Of a stretch of DNA of 64,000 bases, positions 27,720 through 37,521 are shown piece by piece (the first letter of the stretch is position 1; each line of letters starts with the position of its first letter). This stretch comes from an uncultured Ruminococcus sp. (GTDB lineage Bacteria; Bacillota; Clostridia; Lachnospirales; Lachnospiraceae): assembly GCA_934359255.1 (NCBI GenBank), contig CAKRLG010000003.1, forward strand, positions 124,001 through 188,000, written 5' to 3'. The notes under the pieces were generated by a model. The model was not told the DNA's origin. It made no database searches and was given only the letters and a program-made list of their open reading frames with translations. Position numbers and translations under genes: made by a program.

Positions 27720-29071
27720 AACATTTCCCGAGGATGTTGGAGTATTGTTGGTCTTGGAGTAATTGTATAAACAATTATGATAAAAATGAATATATAGACA
27801 GTATAAACAAGAATATTAAAAATATAATAAAAAAATATAAGAAAAATAGTTAAAAAGTGTTGACAAATACAAGACTGTCTGTTATTATAAACTCAACAAA
27901 AAACAAAACACCTTATCAAACATCAACACCCCATTTTCTATGAAAGAGACGAGAAATCTTCATAAGAAGAATGGAAAAGGAACTGATAAAAAAATAGAAT
28001 CCGAAAGATTCTAATTAAGAAAATTAATTGAATCGGATTTCCGGAAGGTTTGGGAGGTAAGATCAGAACGTGAGGTAACAGATCTTATTCAAACGTGGAA
28101 AGAAATCAAAAACAATGTTTTCTTAAATCAGAACAAAAAGGATCTGTATTTTCTATCAGGATGGAAAAGATAAGAACCCAAAAAAAGAAAAGGAGGATAA
28201 AGCCGTTGTACTAAGAACATAAACTTATCATTGTAAGCGTGGTAAGAGAAAGCATTCCCCGCACAGAAAGACCTTTTATGAAGAATGAAAAAAGAAAAAA
28301 GATGCCAGATCAGAGCATACAGATTAGATAAAAGGTAACAAGAGCTTCTCCTTACAGTGAATACATTACCACAAAAATAATAGAAAAGATTTTAAAAGAT
28401 GTGTAAAGAAACATTTTTTAAAAGAATATGAGTTCACTGAATAGAACTATATAGAAACCAAAATAGTAATTATTCGGAACGAAGAGAAAAGTAAAATGCA
28501 AAGGCTATATCCGATAGCAGGTGTATTTGAAAAAGATCTTAAAAAAGATATAATGAAAAACGTTCTGTATAGCATAGGAAAGTGAATATCCATATTTTGA
28601 AAAATTTATAAACGTCAATTATAAATTTGAAGCTGGCTATTATTCTTTATATAGATGTAACATTTCTAAGTAAGTAAACGAAAAAACTTACGAGCAGGGA
28701 AGAAAGAGAAAATCAATTTATATAGATAAAATTGAATAGGAACTCAGAAAAAACATTCCTACATAAAAAAGTATATAAAATATCCTAAAAAAGTAAAGAA
28801 AACAACCAAAAGAAAAATAAAAGAAAGAGAAAAAGAGGTTTAGACAATTGAATAAAGAAGATCATTAGAACAGCCGTTATGTCGATTAAGATGAGATGTA
28901 GCGGCTGTTCGTATTGTGTAAGAGAATAAGAAGCGAAACAGGTTTTTTCACATTGTAGAAAAAGAAAATAGCGTTTATAATAAAAGCCTATGGATATTTG
29001 TGAAAGAGAAAAATGTCCGGATATGGACCGGATATTCGGAAAAGGCATATCCGAGAACAGAGGAATAAGGA
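27720..29071. other. 1.35-kb AT-rich, purine-rich region without an intact gene
   Basis: All frames are broken by stop codons; the longest open stretches are short and low-complexity. The plus strand is strikingly rich in A and G. Short coding-like patches occur, for example about 30 codons from the ATG at 28497 (starting MQRLYPIAGVFEKDLKK) and KDLYFLSGW further left, so it may be a decayed gene. A 9-bp hairpin GAACAGCCG/CGGCTGTTC lies at 28868-28910. No homology could be assigned. Confidence 0.5.
27860..27888 (+). promoter_or_regulatory. Near-consensus sigma-A promoter reading into the gene-free region
   Basis: TTGACA at 27860-27865 and TATTAT at 27883-27888 are 17 nt apart. No open reading frame follows, so the transcript, if made, would be non-coding or a relic. 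Confidence 0.55.
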
Positions 29072-29773
29072 ATGGGCAGAGAGATGGTAAGATGGTCGGC
29101 AGATGATATCATATACGAAGATGAACAGATCCTTGTGTGCAGGAAACACAGTGGGATGGCGGTGCAGAGTGCACGGATCGGTCAGATGGATCTGGAGAGT
29201 GAATTGAGAAATTACAGGAATGGAAATTATATTGGGATTGTACAACGGCTGGATCAGCCGGTAGAGGGCGTGCTGGTTTTCGGAAAGACGCCGCAGGCTA
29301 CGGCGGGGTTAAATAAGCAGCATCAGAATGGTACGATGAAAAAAGAGTATCTGGCAGTTTTTACAGGCACACCAGTAAAAGAAAAGCAGGGTATCTGGGA
29401 GGATTATCTTATAAAAGACGGAAAAACCAATACTTCACGGGTGACGGGTAAAAAGGATCGGATGGCAAAAAAAGCTGTATTGTCGTACAGAATTACGGAA
29501 TGGAAAGATGACAGGGGACTGGCTGAGATCCAGCTGGGAACTGGCCGGCATCATCAGATCCGTGTGCAGATGGCGTTTCATGGGATGCCGCTGTGGGCAG
29601 ACGGAAAATATAAGAAAAAAGAAGAGATGCTGGAAGCGGAACAGGGAGCGGCCATTGGTCTGTGCGCCTGGCGTCTGGAATTTGCACATCCAAAGACCGG
29701 GAAAAAAATGAAATTTGAAGTACAGCCGGAAGGTGCATGTTTTCAGGAATTTTCAGAAGCAATAAAACCGTAA
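29072..29773 (+). CDS. RluA-family RNA pseudouridine synthase
   Basis: 233 residues. The catalytic aspartate lies in GIVQRLDQPVEGVLVFGKT (RLD motif), and LGTGRHHQIRVQMAFHG matches the conserved GRxHQIR segment. DIIYEDEQILVCRKHSGMAVQ is the typical N-terminal strand. The enzyme isomerises uridine in rRNA or tRNA; the target base cannot be told. There is no S4 domain, so it is a short type. ATGs at 29072 and 29084 are both possible starts. Confidence 0.92.
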   Translation: MGREMVRWSADDIIYEDEQILVCRKHSGMAVQSARIGQMDLESELRNYRNGNYIGIVQRLDQPVEGVLVFGKTPQATAGLNKQHQNGTMKKEYLAVFTGTPVKEKQGIWEDYLIKDGKTNTSRVTGKKDRMAKKAVLSYRITEWKDDRGLAEIQLGTGRHHQIRVQMAFHGMPLWADGKYKKKEEMLEAEQGAAIGLCAWRLEFAHPKTGKKMKFEVQPEGACFQEFSEAIKP

Positions 29774-29967
29774 AAATTTTTTGGATGATGAATTAAAAAA
29801 ATAGACACAAAAAAATCAAGAAAAACTTAATGAAGGCCTATGGACTATTTTGGAAGGTCATGTATAATAGAGACGATACGGAAACTTCACGTATCCGGTG
29901 AAAAAAGTATCTGTGCAGGTACAAAACAGTTATGTGCCGGAAGTATATTGCGTAAGGGGAATATAAG

Positions 29968-31182
29968 ATGAGAAGAAAGATAGGCAGAATATTAGCCCCT
30001 GTCATGGCAGCTATGCTGGTATTTGGCGGGTGTGGAAATAAGACGGCAGATCGGGTGACAGAAAATCAGACCCATAAAACAGAGAATGAAAGTAACGAAC
30101 CGGCGGAAAAAGAACCGGCAGAAGATGAAGATGAACTGAAAGAAGAAAATCAGGAAGAACAGAGTACACAAGACCGGGAAACAGACGCTGAGGAAGATGA
30201 AGAAAAGGCAGAAATCCCGAAAGAGAGCACTCTGGATATTGATTATACATCGGTGGATGGCCTGCGCATGGAAAAAGGCAGCAGAATCTCTGTGGTGATT
30301 AAAAATACAGAGTCCGATTACTGGAAAGCGGCAAAAAAAGGAATGGAGCAGGCGGTTTCTGACCTGAATGAATATCTGGGATACAAAGGTGATGATGCGA
30401 TCACCTGTACCATCGAGGGTCCGAAGGATGAAAGCGGTGTCGATGAACAGGTGAATATTCTGGATATGGTACTGACGGAGAATCCGGTGGTGGTATGCCT
30501 GTCAGCAGTTGATATGAGCTCCTGTGAGGCACAGCTGGAGGCGGCACAGGAAGATGGAATTCCGGTTGTCATGCTGGATTCCGGTGTGGAGAGTGATGAC
30601 GATCTGGTTTATGCATACTGTGGAACAGATAATAAGGCAGCCGGCGAAGAGGCGGCAAAACAGTTGTGTGAAGCGATCGGAGATGCGGGTGAGGTGGCAG
30701 TGATGTCTCATACTCAGCTTTCTCAGAGCAGCAAAGACCGCGTGGAAGGTTTTCAGGAAGAGATCACAAAGAATCACCCGAATGTCAGTGTCGTCAGCGT
30801 GGATTATCAGCCGTCCAAGGACGATGATCCGACCGAGGAAGAATCGATTGAGGCAGTGTTGGAAAAATATCCGGATCTGAAAGGATATTATGCGACAAAT
30901 CAGGCGACCAGTGAGGCAGTACTTTCTGTTCTGGACAAACACGCTGATCGTTCTGTTCAGATGATCGGTGTAGATATGGGGGATACCCAGAAAAAAGCGA
31001 TCGAGGATGGAAAAGAAGTCGGAAGTGTATGCCAGAATCCGTATGGTATGGGATATGCAACCATTGTAGCAGGCGCAAGAGCTTCACTGGGTCTGGAGAG
31101 TGACAAAAAAATCGATTCCGGTTTTCAGTGGATCGATAAGAATACGATTGGTCTGGAAGAGTACGCAAGATATTTGTATTAA
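29968..31182 (+). CDS. Lipoprotein, periplasmic-binding-protein type (sugar-like)
   Basis: 404 residues. Signal peptide with lipobox VFGGC (Cys22), then an acidic, Glu-rich tether (about 30-85) and a type-1 periplasmic binding fold: RISVVIKNTESDYWKAAKKGMEQA, VVCLSAVDMSS, GIPVVMLDSG, AYCGTDNKAAGEEAAKQL and GYYATNQATSEAVL. This is the pattern of ribose/galactose-type binding proteins anchored outside the cell. No permease or ATPase gene is adjacent, so it may serve a distant importer (perhaps using the ATPase at 22882) or a sensor. Ligand unknown. Confidence 0.87.
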   Translation: MRRKIGRILAPVMAAMLVFGGCGNKTADRVTENQTHKTENESNEPAEKEPAEDEDELKEENQEEQSTQDRETDAEEDEEKAEIPKESTLDIDYTSVDGLRMEKGSRISVVIKNTESDYWKAAKKGMEQAVSDLNEYLGYKGDDAITCTIEGPKDESGVDEQVNILDMVLTENPVVVCLSAVDMSSCEAQLEAAQEDGIPVVMLDSGVESDDDLVYAYCGTDNKAAGEEAAKQLCEAIGDAGEVAVMSHTQLSQSSKDRVEGFQEEITKNHPNVSVVSVDYQPSKDDDPTEEESIEAVLEKYPDLKGYYATNQATSEAVLSVLDKHADRSVQMIGVDMGDTQKKAIEDGKEVGSVCQNPYGMGYATIVAGARASLGLESDKKIDSGFQWIDKNTIGLEEYARYLY

Positions 31183-31256
31183 GAGGTGGCACTGCTGTAT
31201 ATCGTGAAAGTTCTTAAGATGCGGCGGTGGCGGAGAAAACAGAAACAAAGTTCAGA

Positions 31257-31292
31257 AAAAAGATGCGGGTATGGAGTTTGCCCGCATTTTCT
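31257..31292 (+). terminator. Intrinsic terminator
   Basis: AGATGCGGG and CCCGCATTTT arms, with an A run before and a T run after, 75 nt past the lipoprotein stop. Confidence 0.8.
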
Positions 31293-31311
31293 GTATAAAG
31301 GGTGAGACAAA

Positions 31312-31956
31312 ATGACGATGGAATACAAATCAAACTATGAGAAAGTGACAGAAGACTGGAAAAAACGTTTTCTGGCCATGGATCAGGAACGGCTGATCGA
31401 ACGTTTTCAATTGGACCACGATGAGCAGTGGCTGTACCTTCGCTATCTGGGGCAGCAGCTGAAGCTTTCGCGTACATCAGGAAAGGTTCTGTTTGCAGAC
31501 AGAGAAGAAATACCGGGATTTGATACGGTTATTACGGTATATAATATGTTTTACTATGCAAAAGAGCATCCGGCAGCATCCGGGGAACTGGTACCTTTTC
31601 GTCTGGTGAAACGGGTTTATCCTTTTGAACGTGCTTATCAGAAACAGATTCTGGAACCATTTTCCAGATTGTTTTCCGGGCATGTGAAAGAACTGCGGGA
31701 AGCGTGTGAAAAACTGGGTGGCACAAAACTGCCACAGGGAGATGCGGGTTATCGGATCCCGGTGTATCCGTATTTTGATATGGCGGTGTTGTTCTGGGAC
31801 AGAGATGATGAGTTTGAGGCACAGGGAAACATGCTGTTTGATTCTAATATCACGGATTTTGTCCATGAAGAGAACGTGGTGTGTATCGCAGCGGATGTGG
31901 TAAAATATCTTACCGGGGCAGCAGGCATGGAGGAAATGAAGATTTATGCGGGCTAA
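31312..31956 (+). CDS. DUF3786 protein
   Basis: 214 residues, soluble. The stretches YLRYLGQQLKLSRTSGKV, TVYNMFYYAKEHP, SGELVPFRLVKRVYPFE and a late FDMAVLFWDRDDEFEAQGNMLFDSNITDF fit DUF3786 proteins of anaerobes, some of which are linked to corrinoid or anaerobic metabolism. No neighbour supports a role here. The next gene (GNAT) starts 42 nt later. Confidence 0.82.
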   Translation: MTMEYKSNYEKVTEDWKKRFLAMDQERLIERFQLDHDEQWLYLRYLGQQLKLSRTSGKVLFADREEIPGFDTVITVYNMFYYAKEHPAASGELVPFRLVKRVYPFERAYQKQILEPFSRLFSGHVKELREACEKLGGTKLPQGDAGYRIPVYPYFDMAVLFWDRDDEFEAQGNMLFDSNITDFVHEENVVCIAADVVKYLTGAAGMEEMKIYAG

Positions 31957-31998
31957 TAAATAAAAAAAGATATACCGGAAGCGATAAGGAGAAAAACA

Positions 31999-32442
31999 AT
32001 GAAGATTCGAGCGATGCAGCTGAAAGATATGGAAGAAGTGGTTGGGATGATGCGGGTATTTTATGATTCCCCTGCAGTGATCCATGCAGCACCGGATGAG
32101 ATTCTGAGACAGGATGTAAAAGACTGTGTGGGAGATTGTCCGTATATTGAGGGATATATTTTTGAAGAAAATGCCAGAATCCTTGGATACAGCATGGTGG
32201 CGAAAAGTTATTCTACGGAATATGGCGGTATATGTGTCTGGGTGGAAGATCTTTACATGAAAGAAGAAGCGAGAGGTCTGGGGATCGGAACTGCATTTTT
32301 CAGTTTCCTTGATGAAAAATACAAGGATCAGGCGGTACGATTCCGCCTGGAAGTGGAGGAAGAGAATGAGCGGGCGGTTGCTGTCTATAAGAAAGCAGGA
32401 TATCATCCGTTGCCGTATATGCAGATGACAAAGGAACAGTAG
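31999..32442 (+). CDS. GNAT-family N-acetyltransferase
   Basis: 147 residues. MKIRAMQLKDMEEVVGMMRVFY is the typical first helix; VEDLYMKEEARGLGIGTAFFSFL holds the acetyl-CoA loop (R-x-x-G-x-G/A type) and EEENERAVAVYKKAGYHPL the C-terminal strand. Acceptor unknown. An AAGGAG site precedes the ATG. Probably co-transcribed with the DUF3786 gene. Confidence 0.9.
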   Translation: MKIRAMQLKDMEEVVGMMRVFYDSPAVIHAAPDEILRQDVKDCVGDCPYIEGYIFEENARILGYSMVAKSYSTEYGGICVWVEDLYMKEEARGLGIGTAFFSFLDEKYKDQAVRFRLEVEEENERAVAVYKKAGYHPLPYMQMTKEQ

Positions 32443-32478
32443 AAGTGTAACTGACATTAAAAAATGAAAAAGCAAAAG

Positions 32479-32524
32479 AAAAACGGAGACAACAGCTGAA
32501 AATGATACTGTCTCCGTTTTTCTT
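32479..32524. terminator. Bidirectional intrinsic terminator
   Basis: AAAAACGGAGAC pairs with GTCTCCGTTTTT; it lies between the convergent GNAT and isochorismatase-like genes. Confidence 0.88.
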
Positions 32525-32527
32525 TTA

Positions 32528-33070
32528 TTATTTGATCAGTGCGGAAAGCTCTTTGAATTTTGGATGCATGGAAGTTTCCATCAGTTCAAAGAGAATTGCT
32601 TCGTAGCTGGTAACAACGGCACCGGCTTGGGCCATCCGGCGGATAGCAGTCTGAAGATCGGAGGATTTTCGGGAAGAGATGCAGTCTGCAATCAGAAAAA
32701 CCTCGTAACCCAGATGTAAAAGATCAAGTACGGTCTGTTCTACGCAAATATGCGCTTCTACGCCACAGACGATTACCTGTTTTTTGTGGGAATCCTGAAG
32801 TGTCTTCCGGATGATCTCGTCTCCGAGACAGCTGAATGTCCGTTTTTCCAGCCAGGAATCTGTCCCGGCTGCCTCAAAAAGAGAGGGTGCAGACATTCCC
32901 AGTCCCTTCGTGTACTGCTGGGTGATCAGAATGGGAATGTCCAGGAGACGGAGTCCTTTCAACAGCGTTTCTGTATGTCGGAGAGTCTCTTCGCCGTTGT
33001 GTATAGCGGGAAGAAGCCGTTCCTGTTCATCGATGGCAAGGGCGATGGTATGTTGCAGTTTGATTTTCAT
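32528..33070 (-). CDS. Isochorismatase-like cysteine hydrolase
   Basis: 180 residues. The triad of the family is visible: aspartate in ALAIDEQERLLPAI, lysine in SWLEKRTFSCL, and cysteine in CGVEAHICVEQTVLDLL. Such enzymes act on amides or isochorismate; this short version is closest to the YcaC/nicotinamidase-like group. GGAGGTG sits just before the ATG at 33070; the frame continues upstream without family similarity. Confidence 0.9.
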   Translation of the reverse strand: MKIKLQHTIALAIDEQERLLPAIHNGEETLRHTETLLKGLRLLDIPILITQQYTKGLGMSAPSLFEAAGTDSWLEKRTFSCLGDEIIRKTLQDSHKKQVIVCGVEAHICVEQTVLDLLHLGYEVFLIADCISSRKSSDLQTAIRRMAQAGAVVTSYEAILFELMETSMHPKFKELSALIK

Positions 33071-33174
33071 AAAACACCTCCAAAAGTTTACAGAGTCGGG
33101 ATCACGCTCTAGGTTACTATAACATAAAAATACGGTGTTGCATATATTGAGAAAAAGGAACGAGGTGGGATAGC

Positions 33175-33600
33175 ATGCAGTATGAGCAGCCGATTCCCTT
33201 TTACATGGCTTATCCATTCCTGCTTCCCCTGGATCAGGAGCAGGCACAGGAAAAGGATCTGCAGGTGATGAAGTCTTTTTACTCACGCCGGGCAGCAAGA
33301 ATACAGGAGAAAGCGGATCGGGAGTGTGACCGGATGGAATATGATGGCAGTATGATGTTTGATGAGTATCCGGACAAATTTATGATGGAACACCTTTGCA
33401 GAAAGATCGAACAGGAAGTGCTGAAAGAAGAGGATGGGAATACTCCTGCACTTATAATAGAAGAAACCTGTCATGGGGGACAGGGAAGCTGCGGAAACAG
33501 AAGAGAGGAAGAGGGACTCCGGGATCTGATCGGAGTGATCTTGTTCAATGAGATGTTTCGCAGACGGAGCCGTCACAGAAGACAGAAAAGATTTTATTAA
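33175..33600 (+). CDS. Conserved Clostridia protein of unknown function
   Basis: 141 residues, soluble, charged. The segment CDRMEYDGSMMFDEYPDKF and the C-terminal LRDLIGVILFNEMFRRRSRHRR recur in hypothetical proteins of spore-forming Clostridia as far as I recall. A CHGGQGSCGNR insert carries two cysteines. The role is unknown; divergent from the isochorismatase-like gene. The ATG follows a GAGGTGGG site. Confidence 0.7.
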   Translation: MQYEQPIPFYMAYPFLLPLDQEQAQEKDLQVMKSFYSRRAARIQEKADRECDRMEYDGSMMFDEYPDKFMMEHLCRKIEQEVLKEEDGNTPALIIEETCHGGQGSCGNRREEEGLRDLIGVILFNEMFRRRSRHRRQKRFY

Positions 33601-33745
33601 CAGAACTTTAATACAAAAATAAAATTTGGGTGTTGAGGTTTACAGGGAAAACCTTTAGAATAAGAAGGTAAACAGGAAGGGAAAACTGAAACTGTTTTCA
33701 GGAAAAATAAGTAGGAATCAGCGGCAAAGCCGCAGGAGAATATAG

Positions 33746-34924
33746 ATGACAGAACTGAAAAAACTATTGAGCATTTATCTGGATCTTTATCTGCACCAGA
33801 TTATTATAAGCGGAGCGAGAACAAAAGAAGGGGCGTCCAAGATACGGATTCGCCCCGTAGTTATGAAGGACAAACTGTATTTTCAGTGTACAAGCACTGT
33901 GGGTACCAAGGAAATTCATGAAAATTATGAAAAAGAGCCTTTGCTGGAACATATAGAAGGCTGGATCACCGAAGATTTCCGGCAATTGCAGCTGGAAAGT
34001 GAACGGGGAAGTGTGAGTGTACTCTCAAGTAAGAAGGGAAAACTCACAATTAAGGAAAAAAAGAAAAAAAATGAAGGTAATCTTTGCGACAAGCCGATCC
34101 GCATGGAAGCGTTGTCTCATAATCGGAAGAAACGATACATTCTGGAAGAGGGAAAACCGGTAGAATTTCTGATCGACCTGGGAGTTATGACTTCTGAGGG
34201 GAAGATTGTACACAGTCGTTATGATAAATTCCGACAGATTAATCGTTTTCTGGAGTTTATTGAGGATATCCTTCCCAAACTTACCAGAGACCGGGAAGTG
34301 ACAATCCTGGATTTTGGATGTGGAAAGTCGTATCTTACATTTGCGATGTATTATTATCTGCACGAACTGCAGCAGTACGATGTGCGGATTGTCGGACTGG
34401 ATCTGAAAGAGGATGTTATTGAAAAATGCAGCCTGCTGGCAAAAAAATATGGCTATGAGAAACTGACTTTCTGTCAGGGGGATATCGCTTCTTATGAAGG
34501 CGTTGATCGGGTCGATATGGTGGTGACCCTTCATGCATGCGACACGGCTACGGATTATGCGCTGGCAAAAGCGGTTGCCTGGGGAGCTTCGGTGATCCTG
34601 TCGGTGCCTTGCTGTCAGCATGAACTGAACCGGCAGATTCATAATGAAGTGCTGGCCCCGGTTTTTTCCTACGGGGTGCTGAAAGAGAGAATCGCCGCGC
34701 TGATGACAGACGGTCTGCGGGCTCAGATGTTAGAACAGGCGGGGTATGATACGCAGATTCTGGAATTTATTGATATGGAACATACGCCGAAGAATCTGCT
34801 GATCCGGGCAGTTCATACCGGGAAAAGGAAGGAAAACAAAGAACAGCTTCGTACCTGTCTGGATGCTTTCGGACTGCATCCGACACTGGAAAGGCTTCTG
34901 AAAGAAGGAGGTCGGGAAGCATGA
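33746..34924 (+). CDS. Class I SAM-dependent methyltransferase (Methyltransf_32 type)
   Basis: 392 residues. The SAM-binding region is VTILDFGCGKSYLTFAMYYYLHEL followed by VRIVGLDLKEDVIEKC and the VVTLHACDTATDYALAKAV motif, typical of this group (shared with GSTCD-like proteins). The N-terminal 150 residues include a basic low-complexity KKKKKNEG stretch, perhaps an RNA contact. Substrate unknown. The stop overlaps the start of the next gene, so the two are translationally coupled. Confidence 0.88.
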   Translation: MTELKKLLSIYLDLYLHQIIISGARTKEGASKIRIRPVVMKDKLYFQCTSTVGTKEIHENYEKEPLLEHIEGWITEDFRQLQLESERGSVSVLSSKKGKLTIKEKKKKNEGNLCDKPIRMEALSHNRKKRYILEEGKPVEFLIDLGVMTSEGKIVHSRYDKFRQINRFLEFIEDILPKLTRDREVTILDFGCGKSYLTFAMYYYLHELQQYDVRIVGLDLKEDVIEKCSLLAKKYGYEKLTFCQGDIASYEGVDRVDMVVTLHACDTATDYALAKAVAWGASVILSVPCCQHELNRQIHNEVLAPVFSYGVLKERIAALMTDGLRAQMLEQAGYDTQILEFIDMEHTPKNLLIRAVHTGKRKENKEQLRTCLDAFGLHPTLERLLKEGGREA

Positions 34925-37392
34925 AAAAGGGGTTATTAAAAGCGGGAGTACTGTTGCTGCTGTTTGCGGCAGCGCTGGGAGGAACAGCAGCACTCATCAA
35001 TCGGGAAAAAATCGTGGGAACGAGACAGATGGAGGATGCCAGTCTTCCGATTCTGTATATGGAAGTTGCGGACACAAAGGTGAATCCAATGTATGGATAT
35101 GCCAGTGAAATGGAAGAACAGTATATGCGCGACAGCCTGACACCACTTCCGACGGACAGAAGTCTGACGATGGCCATAGATCCGAAGAATGCATCGGTAA
35201 AGACGGTGAGTTACCGGGTATCGACGGCAGACGGAACGGAAGTTGTGGAGACAAGCAAGATCAGCAAGCTGAAGAAGAAGGACGGGGAGATCAGGGCGGA
35301 TTTTCAGCTGGAGACACCGATCCTGATGAATCAGGAATACACGCTTCGGTTTGACGTGACACTGGATAACGGGGAAACGTATTATTATTACACCCGTCTG
35401 TTGCAGCGGGCAGGAACCAATATTTCGGAATATCTGGAATTTGCGGATGATTTTTACAAGACCTGTCTGGATTCCGAGAAGGCATCCACGCTGGCGGCTT
35501 ATCTGGAACCGGATGAGACACAGACCAACAGCACCTATGAGAATCTGAATATACATTCCAGCTTTGAACGGATTACCTGGGGAACACTGGATATGAAACT
35601 GGAGAAAAAGGCAGTGCCGGTGATCAAAGATATGAATGAGACCACCTGCAGTATTTATCTGACGTATGTGCTGTCGGATACTCCTGAGGGTGAGACGACA
35701 GATTATTATAATGTGACCGATTTTTACCGGATGCGCTATGCACAGTCCCGTGTGATGCTTCTGGATTTTGACCGGAATACACAGGAGTTGTATGACGGAA
35801 AACATACGGAACTGACCAGCAAAGGAATCAATCTGGGAGTTGTAGCCAAAGATGTTCAGTATCAGTCTAATAAAAGTTCGGATATTGTGGCATTTGTTCA
35901 GGAAGGAGAACTGTGGAGTTATAACCGCAGTGCCAATAAGACAACACAGATTTTCAGTTTCCGGGATGGTGATCTGGATGAGCGGGAGAACCTGCAGGAA
36001 CACGGAATCAAGATCGTCCGGGTGGAAGAATCCGGAGATATTGATTTTGTTGTATACGGCTATATGAACCGGGATGTACATGAAGGAGAAGTGGGGATCG
36101 CGGTTTATCATTACGGGGCAGAACTGAATCAGGTGGAAGAAGAACTGTTTATTCCGATGAAGAGTTCTTATGAATATCTGAAAGAAGACATGGAACTTCT
36201 GTCTTATGTGACCCGGGATGATATGCTGTATGTCATTCTGGAAGATGATCTGTACCAGATCGATATCAAGCAGAAAAGCTTTCAGATTGTAAAAGAAAAA
36301 CTGATCAAAGACCGATATGTGGTCTCAAAATCTCAGGCGAGCCTTGCCTGGATGGATCAGGACGATGAAAATGCATGCACCCAGATCACGGTGATGAGCC
36401 TGGAGCAGGGAGATACCTATACGATCCAGGCACAGTCCGGACAGAAGATCAAGGCACTGGGATTTATGAATGAGGATCTGGTGTACGGAATTGCCAATGA
36501 CAGTGATATTGTGACAGATAATGCGGGCAATACGGTATTTGCCATGAACACCGTCCGGATCGAACAGTTTGGCGGCGAAGTGGTCAAGGAACATCATGAG
36601 GATAATGTCTGGGTCAATGATGTGAAACTGCAGGAAGGCCTGCTGGAACTGGAACGGGTACAGTGGGAGAATGGTGCATATGTGGCGATCAGCAGCGATC
36701 ATATCATGAATAATCTCCAGATCAGGGAAGAGCAGATCACCCTGCGTCTGATCACTACAGAACGGAAAGCCACACAGATCGGTCTTGACTTCGAAAAGAG
36801 CGTGACCAGTAAAAATGTACTGTATCTGGCATCGAATCTGGAAGATCAGGAAACGTATAATGTACTTTCCATGGAACTGACAAGAACGAATTCCAATATT
36901 TACTATGTATATGCCAAAGGTGTGCTGGACAGTACCTGGAGCAGAGTCTGTGATGCCATTAACCGGGCAGATGAACAGATGGGTGTGGTACTGAACCGGC
37001 AGCAACAGTATGTATGGGAGCGAGGCAACCGCCAGGAAAGTTATCAGGCGAATCTGGATGAAGTGCCGGAGGTGGTTCTGAGCGGAACTATTGATGAAAA
37101 TACTCTGCAGCAGTCTCTGGGCGGGGATTATACGGTAATGAACCTTACCGGATGTTCTCTGGACAGTGTGCTGTATCAGGTCAGCAAAGGCAATCCGGTA
37201 ATTGCAAAGGTATCTGATACGGTAAATGTGGTAATCATAGGATATAACAGCAAAAATACGATTCTGTACTATCCGGCAACCAAGGAACAGGGTTATTTCG
37301 GTATGCAGGACAGCACCAGCCTGTTTGAAAGCGCCGGTAATGTATTTGTCGGCTATATGGACAATCTGGGCGCGGCGAGCAAAAGCGAATAA
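34921..37392 (+). CDS. Large exported protein with C39-peptidase-like C-terminus
   Basis: 823 residues not matched to a named family. An N-terminal helix (GLLKAGVLLLLFAAALGGTAAL) acts as signal or anchor. Residues about 40-680 look beta-rich with repeated short strands (for example SSDIVAFVQEGELWSYNRSA, then YLASNLEDQETYNVLSMEL), suggesting a propeller-like outside domain. The last 120 residues (LTGCSLDSVLYQVSKGNPV, VNVVIIGYNSKNTILYYP, FESAGNVFVGYMDN) resemble C39-type papain-like folds. The expected catalytic cysteine near RQQQYVWERG is not seen, so it may bind without cutting. Confidence 0.7.
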   Translation: MKKGLLKAGVLLLLFAAALGGTAALINREKIVGTRQMEDASLPILYMEVADTKVNPMYGYASEMEEQYMRDSLTPLPTDRSLTMAIDPKNASVKTVSYRVSTADGTEVVETSKISKLKKKDGEIRADFQLETPILMNQEYTLRFDVTLDNGETYYYYTRLLQRAGTNISEYLEFADDFYKTCLDSEKASTLAAYLEPDETQTNSTYENLNIHSSFERITWGTLDMKLEKKAVPVIKDMNETTCSIYLTYVLSDTPEGETTDYYNVTDFYRMRYAQSRVMLLDFDRNTQELYDGKHTELTSKGINLGVVAKDVQYQSNKSSDIVAFVQEGELWSYNRSANKTTQIFSFRDGDLDERENLQEHGIKIVRVEESGDIDFVVYGYMNRDVHEGEVGIAVYHYGAELNQVEEELFIPMKSSYEYLKEDMELLSYVTRDDMLYVILEDDLYQIDIKQKSFQIVKEKLIKDRYVVSKSQASLAWMDQDDENACTQITVMSLEQGDTYTIQAQSGQKIKALGFMNEDLVYGIANDSDIVTDNAGNTVFAMNTVRIEQFGGEVVKEHHEDNVWVNDVKLQEGLLELERVQWENGAYVAISSDHIMNNLQIREEQITLRLITTERKATQIGLDFEKSVTSKNVLYLASNLEDQETYNVLSMELTRTNSNIYYVYAKGVLDSTWSRVCDAINRADEQMGVVLNRQQQYVWERGNRQESYQANLDEVPEVVLSGTIDENTLQQSLGGDYTVMNLTGCSLDSVLYQVSKGNPVIAKVSDTVNVVIIGYNSKNTILYYPATKEQGYFGMQDSTSLFESAGNVFVGYMDNLGAASKSE

Positions 37393-37521
37393 AAGATATG
37401 AAAACACCCCACAGGATAGTTGACTGTTGAATGGTTACAATGATACAATAAATGCAATATGGGCAGTTTGCAGGTACGGGCAGGCGGCCTGAGAAAACAT
37501 CAGAGAGGGAGGACTTTTGTT

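Noticed and set aside
27720..29071. Known large ncRNAs (OLE, ROOL, GOLLD types)
   Set aside because: I see no conserved stems or motifs of these classes; the sequence is low-complexity and purine-rich.
31477..32475. Long minus-strand open frame of 332 codons
   Set aside because: It is antisense to the DUF3786 and GNAT genes and spans their gap; composition is that of a reverse shadow.
36325..37407. Long open frame of 360 codons on the minus strand
   Set aside because: It is antisense to the 823-residue exported protein, with atypical composition (many I, H, Y, C) and no family motif; a shadow frame.
37393..37521. T-box riboswitch before asnS
   Set aside because: The gap is only 129 nt and holds no T-box sequence or antiterminator-like stem.
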